Positions 1-5,482 of a DNA stretch of 5,482 nt are shown here, piece after piece. The stretch is taken from contig WTIQ01000204.1 of the NCBI GenBank assembly GCA_011525185.1, forward strand, positions 1 to 5,482, given 5' to 3'. Source of the DNA: Paracoccaceae bacterium (GTDB lineage Bacteria > Pseudomonadota > Alphaproteobacteria > Rhodobacterales > Rhodobacteraceae). Every line of letters starts with the position of its first letter. The stretch's first letter is position 1. The notes beneath the pieces were generated by a model. It was not told the DNA's origin. It worked only from the letters and a program-made list of their open reading frames with translations, and made no database searches. The translations under genes were made by a program, and so were the position numbers.

Positions 1-506
1 GTATGGCCGTATCCTTAATTTACTCCATTTTCGACAGCTTCGGCTCGGGTATTGCCTCGGAAAAATATGGCATTTTGTTACAAAACCGAGGTGCAGGTTT
101 CAGTCTCAAATCAGGTCATGCCAATGAATTGATCGGTGGAAATCGTCCTATGCACACCATCATTCCCGCGATACTTCAAAAAGACGGGCAAACCATGATG
201 CCGTTCGGAGTTATGGGGGGACAATACCAATCTACGGGTCATGCAAGATTTGTGACCAATTTCGTGGATTTCGGCCTCTCCCCTCAAGAGGCGATTGATG
301 CTCCGCGCAGTTTTGCGGAAGACAACATTCTCAAGGTCGAACGTGGGTATGCGCCAGAGGTCGTTCAATCACTGTCTGACATGGGCCACGATATTGTGCA
401 GGACATGGAGCCCATCGGAGGGGCACAGGCTATTCAAATCCACGAGAATGGTGTTTTAGAAGGCGCCTCTGACCCTAGAAAGGATGGCTGCGCGCTCGGG
501 TATTAA
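1..506 (+). CDS. ggt: Gamma-glutamyltransferase family protein, C-terminal part (5' end outside window)
   Basis: This is the end of an Ntn-hydrolase of the gamma-glutamyltranspeptidase family, which transfers or hydrolyses gamma-glutamyl groups such as that of glutathione. Reading is in frame from base 3, and bases 1-2 finish an upstream codon. The Met at base 3 is internal: family members read 'DG-x-AVSLI-S-F--FGSG' here. With that Met as residue 1, landmarks are FGSG (13-16), NRGAGF (28-33), NRPMHTIIP (47-55), the oxyanion-type glycine pair in MGGQYQ (71-76) and the closing SDPRKDG-ALGY (156-167). The catalytic Thr that begins the small subunit should lie about a dozen codons upstream of the edge. 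E. coli GGT has NQMDDF and RPLSSMSP where this protein has NRGAGF and RPMHTIIP, so it resembles the YwrD-like branch and its substrate is uncertain. It ends in TAA and converges on hspQ. Family assignment is firm; the symbol is by family only. Confidence 0.9.
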   Translation, partial: MAVSLIYSIFDSFGSGIASEKYGILLQNRGAGFSLKSGHANELIGGNRPMHTIIPAILQKDGQTMMPFGVMGGQYQSTGHARFVTNFVDFGLSPQEAIDAPRSFAEDNILKVERGYAPEVVQSLSDMGHDIVQDMEPIGGAQAIQIHENGVLEGASDPRKDGCALGY

Positions 507-519
507 TCTGACAAAACGC

Positions 520-846
520 CTAATTCAGGTTAAAGTGAAGCGGGTAGTGGCCGTCTTCGAACGGTCCGAACAAATCTGGAATGTCAGGGTGACCAACAGG
601 CTCGCCAGAGATATCCGCCACTAAGTTTTGTTCCGACACATAGGCCACATAAAAACTATGGTCGTTCTCAGCAAGCAGATGGTAGTAGGGTTGCTCTTTC
701 TTGGGACGACTGTCTTCGGGAATAGACTGATACCACTCCTCGGTATTATTAAATTCAGGATCGACGTCAAATACCACTCCGCGAAACGGATGTTTCTTGT
801 GTTTGACAACTTGTCCTAAACGATATTTAGCGCAATGCGTTTCCAT
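520..846 (-). CDS. hspQ: Heat shock protein HspQ (YccV-like hemimethylated-DNA-binding domain)
   Basis: A 108-residue cytoplasmic protein that is almost entirely one HspQ/YccV domain. In E. coli, HspQ is heat-induced, was first reported to bind hemimethylated oriC DNA and to affect DnaA stability, and was later shown to enhance substrate recognition by the Lon protease. Visible family landmarks are YRLGQVVKH near residues 8-16, RGVVFDVDPEF at 22-32, the PYYHLL core at 53-58 and YVAYVSEQNL at 66-75. The length matches the family (about 105 residues). The N-terminus is METHCAKYRLGQ, and the ATG has a purine-rich GAGGGAAG five bases upstream (851-858 on the complement), which supports this start. 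The stop is TAG. It is transcribed alone, divergently from the SLT lipoprotein gene. No clear sigma-32 promoter was found upstream, so heat induction here is assumed from the family rather than seen. Confidence 0.93.
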   Translation of the reverse strand: METHCAKYRLGQVVKHKKHPFRGVVFDVDPEFNNTEEWYQSIPEDSRPKKEQPYYHLLAENDHSFYVAYVSEQNLVADISGEPVGHPDIPDLFGPFEDGHYPLHFNLN

Positions 847-850
847 AGGT

Positions 851-858
851 CTTCCCTC
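851..858 (-). promoter_or_regulatory. Ribosome binding site of hspQ
   Basis: GAGGGAAG on the minus strand lies five bases before the hspQ ATG. It is a reasonable Shine-Dalgarno sequence and the clearest one in the window. Confidence 0.6.
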
Positions 859-866
859 ATAGGCCG

Positions 867-896
867 TGTATAAACGTTTCGCTGTGCAAATGTCTA
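867..896 (-). promoter_or_regulatory. Candidate sigma-70-type promoter for hspQ
   Basis: On the minus strand, TAGACA (complement of 891-896) is followed after 18 bases by TATACA (complement of 867-872). These match the consensus hexamers at 5 of 6 and 4 of 6 positions. Transcription would start near 860, giving a leader of only about 14 bases that still includes the ribosome binding site. A CCCCGTTA element further upstream lacks a CTTGAA partner at the right distance, so a heat-shock promoter is not supported. Confidence 0.35.
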
Positions 897-1043
897 TTGG
901 TTAGGTCACTATTTTTGCGAAACATTGTGTAACGGGGCATGCAACAATCACGCGCATGCTTTCTTGCAATATCAGGCCATTCCAACGGGCAATCTCTAAT
1001 ACTATTGCTCCTCTTAGGTAGGCAGAAGTCCGCTAAAAGGACC

Positions 1044-1072
1044 TTTGGTTTTTTCAGCTTTTCGGGTATAAT
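1044..1072 (+). promoter_or_regulatory. Candidate promoter of the SLT lipoprotein gene
   Basis: A perfect TATAAT at 1067-1072 is preceded by a weak -35 (TTTGGT at 1044-1049 with a 17-base spacer, or TTGGTT with 16). A start near 1079 would leave a leader of about 22 bases before the ATG at 1101. It would also exclude the longer reading frame that opens at 939, so the element helps fix the start of the gene. Confidence 0.45.
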
Positions 1073-1100
1073 AAGTAAAAAAAGAGCGGGTCTAAAGATA

Positions 1101-1688
1101 ATGAAAAAAGCAATCTTGAGCGGTATATTTTTCCTCATTCTAGGGTCATGTGGCGTGGTGTCGTCGGGTACACCGCCGCGTAATCTGGATAATGCCTGTG
1201 CAATTGTCCAACAAAGACCCAATTATTTGCGTGCATTCAAAGCAACCGAGCGAAAATGGGGCGTTCCTGTCCATGTGCAAATGGCTATCATTCATCAGGA
1301 GAGCAGTTTTCGCAGCAATGCGAAGACCCCGATGCGATATTTCTTGGGGGTTATCCCACGCGGCCGCCAAAGCTCGGCTTTCGGTTACGCACAGGCATTG
1401 GACGGAACATGGGAAGAATACAAGGCGAAGACAGGTCGCTTCATTGCAAGGCGCAGCAATATCAGAGATGCAACGGACTTCATGGGCTGGTATATGAACA
1501 ACACCAAAAAGCGGAATGGAATCGCCCTTTCAGACACAAAAAATCAGTATCTGGCATATCATGAAGGACAAACTGGCTTTGCGCGTGGCACCCATCGACG
1601 CAAATCTTGGCTCTTAAATGTCGCCAACAAAGTGAAATCACGAGCCTCAATGTATAACAGACAATTACGACAGTGTGGGCGCGCCTAG
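1101..1688 (+). CDS. Lipoprotein with lytic transglycosylase (SLT) domain
   Basis: A predicted 195-residue peptidoglycan-cleaving lipoprotein. Enzymes of this fold cut the MurNAc-GlcNAc bond and form 1,6-anhydro ends. The N-terminus MKKAILSGIFFLILGSC is a lipoprotein signal with lipobox L-G-S-C, so Cys17 would be lipidated, with sorting to the outer membrane likely. The SLT region runs from about residue 42 to 188. Its landmarks are HQESSF (65-70) with candidate catalytic Glu67, the substrate-groove motif GYAQ (95-98) and AYHEG (152-156). Cys33 and Cys192 flank the domain and could form a disulfide in the periplasm; this is inference. The frame stays open to an ATG at 939, but the extra 54 residues would bury the signal peptide and lie upstream of the TATAAT at 1067. 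The Shine-Dalgarno is poor (AAAGAT at 1094-1099). It is a single gene, divergent from hspQ and convergent with lolA. I recognise the family but no standard gene name. Confidence 0.88.
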   Translation: MKKAILSGIFFLILGSCGVVSSGTPPRNLDNACAIVQQRPNYLRAFKATERKWGVPVHVQMAIIHQESSFRSNAKTPMRYFLGVIPRGRQSSAFGYAQALDGTWEEYKAKTGRFIARRSNIRDATDFMGWYMNNTKKRNGIALSDTKNQYLAYHEGQTGFARGTHRRKSWLLNVANKVKSRASMYNRQLRQCGRA

Positions 1689-1825
1689 AGCATATTGAGC
1701 AAAAGCGGGTAACGGATTGGCGGTTCGAACATGCGGTACGTCAATAAGTGGGAGCGTAATTCACAATAGCGCGCTGTGCGTTTCTTGTCTCTCGGGCGTG
1801 GTGTTTTTCGCCTTTAAACTGTTTA

Positions 1826-1838
1826 GAGTCGTAGACTC
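1826..1838. promoter_or_regulatory. Palindromic pair of GANTC (CcrM-type) methylation sites
   Basis: GAGTC-GTA-GACTC is a perfect inverted repeat with a 3-base centre, and each arm is a GANTC site. In Alphaproteobacteria GANTC is methylated by the cell-cycle methyltransferase CcrM and read by GcrA at some promoters. By eye the whole window has only five GANTC sites, so two in 13 noncoding bases is notable. No clear promoter overlaps the pair, so a regulatory role is inference. Confidence 0.4.
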
Positions 1839-1882
1839 CCGACAAAATAACTTAATCAAAAGAAAGTCGCTTCGCGAGAGGC

Positions 1883-1908
1883 TTATCCATAGGCTGACTG
1901 CCTGATAA
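1883..1908. repeat. Bulged inverted repeat (possible hairpin)
   Basis: TTATC (1883-1887) and AGGC (1891-1894) pair with GCCT (1900-1903) and GATAA (1904-1908). This gives nine base pairs with a 3-base bulge (CAT) and a 5-base loop (TGACT). There is no T-run on either side, so it is not a canonical terminator. It could end SLT or lolA transcripts without a U-tract, or stabilise a 3' end. Confidence 0.45.
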
Positions 1909-1928
1909 CTTCCCCCTATGAGACAGGG

Positions 1929-1948
1929 TGCTCATTTCAAAATGAGCA
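1929..1948. repeat. Perfect 9-base inverted repeat with 2-base centre
   Basis: TGCTCATTT at 1929-1937 is an exact reverse complement of AAATGAGCA at 1940-1948, separated by CA. It begins 37 bases past the lolA stop. With so short a loop and no T-run on either strand it reads more like a protein-binding palindrome than a terminator, though a factor-assisted 3' end for lolA is possible. ATGAG at 1918-1922 can pair with CTCAT at 1931-1935 instead, giving a competing stem. Confidence 0.45.
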
Positions 1949-1984
1949 TGAAAATATGCAGAACACTATGAAAGTGAATTAAGG

Positions 1985-2587
1985 TTATTTATTACGCTCG
2001 TTTTTGTTTAATTGAATGTTGAACATAGCATCATTCAATTTTTTTCCTGTGGCCATGTCATTTAAAACGACCACGGTTTCTTCGCCATTCTGATCACGGA
2101 TCACCCATTGACGAAGCTGTGGACCATCTGGCGTGAAAACAAGCGCCATTTTTCCGCGTTCAGGATTTTCTGGATCTTGGACTGTCAGAATAGTGGAGGT
2201 TCCGTCAAAATTATGGCCTGCAACCAGTTTGTTGCGTTTCAAATCTATTTTGTCATCCAAGATGAGGGACAAGGGTGTTTTATTCAGTGGATAACTTTCT
2301 GGGCCTGCATTTCCCTTGGGGTCAAAAATTGCCAGCTGACCGCCTGAGGCAAGGACAAGAGCATCATTTGGGGGATCATACTCGAAACGAATGCGTCCAG
2401 GACGTTTGATAAAAAGAGCACCCGTCGACAAAGAGCCGTCAGAACTGATTTGCGTGAATTTAGCCTCGACGGTTTTTAAACCGTCTAAATAAGACGATAA
2501 CCGATCAATGCTGATTTTTTCTGCAACAAGAGGGGACGCACAAAGAAGAACGCTCCCCCATATCAACCAAGACGCAACTCTTTTCAT
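1985..2587 (-). CDS. lolA: Outer-membrane lipoprotein carrier protein LolA
   Basis: LolA is the periplasmic chaperone that takes lipoproteins from the LolCDE transporter and carries them to the outer membrane. From the ATG at 2587 the protein has 200 residues. A Sec signal peptide, MKRVASWLIWGSVLLCASPLVA, has a likely cut after Ala22, leaving a mature chain of about 178 residues. Family landmarks are YLDGLKTVEAKFTQ and DGSLSTGALFIKRPGRIRFEY followed by DPPNDALVLASGGQLAIFD, which form the first half of the LolA beta-barrel; a second half with LTVQDPE and LRQWVIRDQNG follows. A TTG six codons upstream (2605) is in frame, but it would only lengthen the signal peptide. Neither start has a clear Shine-Dalgarno. 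The gene follows ftsK on the same strand after 69 bases and is probably cotranscribed, an order common in Alphaproteobacteria. The stop is TAA. Confidence 0.93.
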   Translation of the reverse strand: MKRVASWLIWGSVLLCASPLVAEKISIDRLSSYLDGLKTVEAKFTQISSDGSLSTGALFIKRPGRIRFEYDPPNDALVLASGGQLAIFDPKGNAGPESYPLNKTPLSLILDDKIDLKRNKLVAGHNFDGTSTILTVQDPENPERGKMALVFTPDGPQLRQWVIRDQNGEETVVVLNDMATGKKLNDAMFNIQLNKNERNK

Positions 2588-2635
2588 AAGCGTGACACTA
2601 ATCAATCAAGTATTTTGGTCCAGTAGATTCGGATA

Positions 2636-2649
2636 ATCTTAACTAAGAT
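2636..2649. repeat. Palindrome between ftsK and lolA
   Basis: ATCTTA-AC-TAAGAT is a perfect 6-base inverted repeat starting seven bases past the ftsK stop. It is AT-rich and lacks a following T-run, so it is not a standard terminator. A GATTC (GANTC) site lies at 2626-2630 just beyond it in the lolA leader. It may be an operator or a transcript-processing point, or it may be chance. Confidence 0.3.
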
Positions 2650-2656
2650 CGGCAAA

Positions 2657-5482
2657 TTATTGCTGTTCAGGAACCAATATTTCACGCTTTCCCACGTGGT
2701 TTGCAGGAGAAACAAGGCCTTGATCTTCCATTTGCTCCACCAATCTGGCTGCTTTATTGTAACCAATCGCTAGTTTGCGTTGAATATAGCTGGTTGAGCA
2801 TTTGCGGTCTCTAAGAACGATAGCAACGGCTTGATCGTAAAGTGCATCTTCGCCATCTGTATTTCCACCCAAGCCCAGAACTTCATTGATCGAGTTTTCT
2901 GTATCTTCCTCGGGACCATCCACAACACCGCTCTTGTATTCAGGCGGACCGAAGGCTTTTAGGTGGCTCACGACTTCTTCGACTTCCTCGTCACTTACAA
3001 ATGGTCCATGACAGCGCGTTATCTTGGAGCCTCCTGCCATATAAAGCATATCCCCCATACCCAAGAGTTGCTCTGCCCCCATTTCACCCAAAATCGTGCG
3101 GCTGTCGATTTTACTTGTGACTTGAAATGAAATACGGGTGGGAAAATTTGCTTTAACCGTTCCTGTAATCACATCGACCGAAGGTCGCTGTGTTGCCATG
3201 ATCAGGTGAATACCAGAGGCCCGCGCCATCTGTGCCAGACGTTGAATACAGGCCTCAATTTCCTTACCTGCGACCATCATCAGATCTGCCATCTCATCGA
3301 CAATGACCACGATGTAGGGCATCTTTTCAGGCTCGAATTGCTCTGTCTCAAAGACTGGTTCGCCTGTTTCATCATCAAAACCCGTCTGAACGGTTCTGCT
3401 GAACAGCTCGCCTTTTTTCAAAGTATCCTCTACTCGGCTGTTATACCCGTCGATATTACGAACTCCCATCTTCGACATTTTGCGATAGCGTTCTTCCATT
3501 TCACCGACGACCCATTTCAAGGCGACAACCGCTTTTTTGGGATCGGTCACAACGGGGCTAAGCAGGTGTGGGATGCCATCATAAACACTCAGCTCCAGCA
3601 TTTTGGGATCGATCATAATCAATCGACATTCGTCTGGCGTAAGTTTGTAAAGCAGTGACAAGATCATTGTGTTGATTGCAACAGATTTACCAGATCCCGT
3701 TGTCCCCGCGATCAAAAGGTGGGGCATCTTTGCCAAGTTAGAGACGACAGGCTCACCGCCAATATCCTTGCCCAAGGCAATGGGCAGTTTCTGGTTGCCA
3801 TCCCCAAAAAACTTAGAGGCTAAAATCTCGCGTAAAAAGACCTTCTCGCGGTTTTCATTTGGCAATTCGATACCAATGACTGTTTTGCCAGGGATTGTCG
3901 AGACGCGCGCCGAGAGCGCTGACATGGAGCGCGCTATATCATCCGACAAGCCAATCACACGACTTGCCTTGAGACCTGGGGCAGGCTCAAGCTCATACAT
4001 TGTGACAACAGGCCCAGGGCGAACCGCAACAATTTCACCACGCACTCCGTAATCATCAAGGACGGACTCTAACAGGCGTGCGTTTTCTTCCAGAGCATCG
4101 TCGGATAGATGATGCGTGTTAACTTCTACTGGAGCCGCCAAAAGCCCAAGCGGAGGCAATTCATATTGCGCCTGCGTGTCTTCAAATTGAAGACTAGGTT
4201 GAGCCTCGCGTGTGGCACGCGATGAGGGGAGGATTTTTTTACGCACTGGCGTCTGGACGACCTTTCTAGCCGCTGCGGCAGAAACCTCGAGAGGTGCATG
4301 TGTCGGAGCGCTGGAGTGGAAGGGTGTCATTTCGTTGGGCACATGATCGTGGGGCACCCGATAGAAAGGGCTTGGATCGTGATAATGCATATCCTCATGT
4401 CCAAAATCATCTTGGAACGCATGCGCGTCTTCGGCAGCATTCATGGGGTCAGGAATAGAGCTCCACTCCTCATGCATTTGCGCACCTTCAGGATGCCTTT
4501 GACTAGGGCGCCCGACAGTCGGCTCAAGACGTTGGTGTGATCGACCTTCACTTTGATTTTCAACAGCCTCGGAAGTGTGGTCATCTTCTACAACAAGCGA
4601 TTGCCCACGACGTACACGCGATTTGATCACATTGCTGATTTTGGCCTGAATGCGATCATCCCCTGGCATTGCATCAATCTCAACCCCAGAATACTGATCG
4701 ACAAGCTCTGGCTCTGGCATGCGATCATTGCGCTTGATTAAGCTTGGCATAAGCCCCATGAAGCCAGATTTTTCTTTTGCCGGCTGAAACTTGGGATCAG
4801 GAGATGGCTCAAATATTGGATTATCAGGGGCAGGCGGCAACGGAAAGCTTTGGCTATATTCTTCTGGGCGAGGTTCAGAACTTGACATCGGCGCTGGCGC
4901 ACGTGGAGTGCGGTTTTCCCGCATAGTCTGACGCTCGGCTGAAAAACGCGATACTCCTGCTGCTCCGCGCCCCAAAAGCGCGACCAATGTGGCATAAACA
5001 AGCACGAGCCCCATAATCAAAAAGCGTAACGAACGAGATATTTCTCTATTGGTAAACCCAAGACAATAAAGGGTGATGGCCAAAAATAAGGTCCCAACCA
5101 AAAAGGACACAAGGGTCACATTCAGGGCTGGACTGAATGGCATTAGGATCAAGAGCTGCCCGAGTAAGGTATCGCCAAAAAGGCCACCCATACCAAAGCT
5201 ATGGCTCCATGAGGCGGCGGGGACCAAGCTTGCGCAATAGAGCGACATGAACGCGATGGAAAAAGGTGCAAATATCAGACGGCCAAGGGCACGGTCTGAC
5301 CCACGGTGAAAAACCAAACGCATACCCCAAACAACTGCAAAAACGGAAAAAGACCAACTCGCCATGCCCAAAATTAGCATAATCGGAGCAGCAAACGACG
5401 CACCAGCGACCCCCAAGATATTCTGCACAGGAGCATCGGTTGCGGCTAACCAGCTTGGATCTTCGGGGGAATAGCTATAAAC
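2657..5482 (-). CDS. ftsK: DNA translocase FtsK (5' end outside window)
   Basis: FtsK is the septum-anchored hexameric DNA pump that clears the chromosome terminus and activates XerCD at dif. The window holds 941 residues, numbered here from the right edge. The GTG at 5428 is not the start: the frame continues upstream without a stop (VYSYSPEDPSWLAATDAP), and this is the periplasmic stretch that follows the first membrane helix in relatives. Further membrane segments lie near 27-58, 69-89, 119-141 and 152-171. A Pro-, Glu- and His-rich linker covers about 172-440. The motor follows: alpha-domain entry PPLGLLAAP near 443, Walker A GTTGSGKS (593-600, Lys599), Walker B VVIVDE (725-730) and the conserved RPSVDVITG segment near 766. 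The C-terminal gamma winged helix, which reads KOPS, spans about 878-936. Nothing looks broken. The stop is TAA, and lolA follows on the same strand. The promoter is outside the window. Confidence 0.96.
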   Translation of the reverse strand, partial: VYSYSPEDPSWLAATDAPVQNILGVAGASFAAPIMLILGMASWSFSVFAVVWGMRLVFHRGSDRALGRLIFAPFSIAFMSLYCASLVPAASWSHSFGMGGLFGDTLLGQLLILMPFSPALNVTLVSFLVGTLFLAITLYCLGFTNREISRSLRFLIMGLVLVYATLVALLGRGAAGVSRFSAERQTMRENRTPRAPAPMSSSEPRPEEYSQSFPLPPAPDNPIFEPSPDPKFQPAKEKSGFMGLMPSLIKRNDRMPEPELVDQYSGVEIDAMPGDDRIQAKISNVIKSRVRRGQSLVVEDDHTSEAVENQSEGRSHQRLEPTVGRPSQRHPEGAQMHEEWSSIPDPMNAAEDAHAFQDDFGHEDMHYHDPSPFYRVPHDHVPNEMTPFHSSAPTHAPLEVSAAAARKVVQTPVRKKILPSSRATREAQPSLQFEDTQAQYELPPLGLLAAPVEVNTHHLSDDALEENARLLESVLDDYGVRGEIVAVRPGPVVTMYELEPAPGLKASRVIGLSDDIARSMSALSARVSTIPGKTVIGIELPNENREKVFLREILASKFFGDGNQKLPIALGKDIGGEPVVSNLAKMPHLLIAGTTGSGKSVAINTMILSLLYKLTPDECRLIMIDPKMLELSVYDGIPHLLSPVVTDPKKAVVALKWVVGEMEERYRKMSKMGVRNIDGYNSRVEDTLKKGELFSRTVQTGFDDETGEPVFETEQFEPEKMPYIVVIVDEMADLMMVAGKEIEACIQRLAQMARASGIHLIMATQRPSVDVITGTVKANFPTRISFQVTSKIDSRTILGEMGAEQLLGMGDMLYMAGGSKITRCHGPFVSDEEVEEVVSHLKAFGPPEYKSGVVDGPEEDTENSINEVLGLGGNTDGEDALYDQAVAIVLRDRKCSTSYIQRKLAIGYNKAARLVEQMEDQGLVSPANHVGKREILVPEQQ

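Larger units (their letters stand above)
1689..1984. other. 296-base region between convergent genes, rich in inverted repeats, no gene seen
   Basis: Both flanking genes point into this stretch, so only terminators would be needed, yet it is long for that. No reading frame has a plausible start with a ribosome binding site and a recognisable product. Besides the repeats listed separately, weaker inverted repeats occur at 1794-1813 (GGGCG/CGCCT, 10-base loop, followed by TT), 1812-1828 (CTTTAAAC-T-GTTTAGAG, one mismatch) and 1867-1877 (TCGC-TTC-GCGA, followed on the minus strand by CTTTCTTTT). The first could be a weak terminator for the SLT gene and the last a weak terminator for lolA. GGTTCGAAC at 1722-1730 resembles a tRNA T-loop, but no tRNA fold surrounds it. 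Confidence 0.5.

Noticed and set aside
507..519. Possible bidirectional terminator between ggt and hspQ
   Set aside because: Only 13 bases lie between the stops, and the only nearby pairing (CCT-AATTC-AGG) is too short; any terminator must overlap coding sequence or be factor-dependent.
900..940. Heat-shock (sigma-32) promoter upstream of hspQ
   Set aside because: CCCCGTTA resembles the -10 element, but no CTTGAA-like -35 lies at 13-17 bases.
937..959. Two GCATGC palindromes 17 bases apart upstream of hspQ
   Set aside because: Six-base palindromes recur by chance, and I know of no regulator in this context that fits; no further support.
857..1222. 121-residue minus-strand reading frame over the hspQ-slt intergenic region
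   Set aside because: It overlaps the SLT signal peptide region antisense, has low-plausibility composition and no recognisable domain.
1720..1735. GGTTCGAAC resembling a tRNA T-loop
   Set aside because: No matching acceptor, D or anticodon arms on either strand; also considered as an attachment-site remnant, but there is no integrase or flanking repeat.
1717..1905. 62-residue plus-strand reading frame in the slt-lolA intergenic region
   Set aside because: It starts at a TTG without a clear ribosome binding site, has no recognisable domain and runs through several inverted repeats; likely chance.
1918..1971. 17-codon reading frame (MRQGAHFKMSMKICRTL) on the plus strand
   Set aside because: No ribosome binding site or promoter, and its sequence is dictated by the overlapping palindromes.
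3669..4052. 127-residue plus-strand reading frame antisense to ftsK
   Set aside because: It is a shadow of the conserved FtsK motor coding sequence; no own start signal or family resemblance. The other plus-strand frames within 2657-5428 were rejected on the same grounds.

Overview
The window looks like ordinary chromosome from an alphaproteobacterium, most likely a marine Rhodobacterales (Roseobacter-type) lineage of moderate GC. The support is the ftsK-lolA pair, the long FtsK with an alphaproteobacterial-type N-terminus, an alphaproteobacterial-style HspQ, and a strong shortage of GANTC, the CcrM methylation site of this class. The assignment is inferred from remembered family patterns; no search was run. 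No mobile element, CRISPR array, tRNA or rRNA was seen.

Layout: (1) 1-506, plus strand: 3' end of a gamma-glutamyltransferase-family gene. (2) 520-846, minus strand: hspQ, converging on the first gene with 13 bases between the stops. (3) 847-1100: divergent intergenic region with a promoter candidate for each flanking gene. (4) 1101-1688, plus strand: a small lipoprotein with a lytic transglycosylase (SLT) domain. (5) 1689-1984: a 296-base region between convergent genes, with no supportable gene but a run of inverted repeats and a palindromic pair of GANTC sites. (6) 1985-2587, minus strand: lolA. (7) 2657-5482, minus strand: ftsK, open to the right edge, so its true start lies outside the window.

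Four of the five genes have envelope or division themes: FtsK (septum and chromosome segregation), LolA (lipoprotein transport to the outer membrane), the SLT lipoprotein (peptidoglycan cleavage, itself a candidate Lol-pathway client) and GGT (glutathione or gamma-glutamyl metabolism). HspQ is a proteostasis factor. Only ftsK-lolA looks like an operon.

I found no convincing undescribed system. The most interesting non-gene signals are the structured slt-lolA intergenic region and the distribution of GANTC sites.
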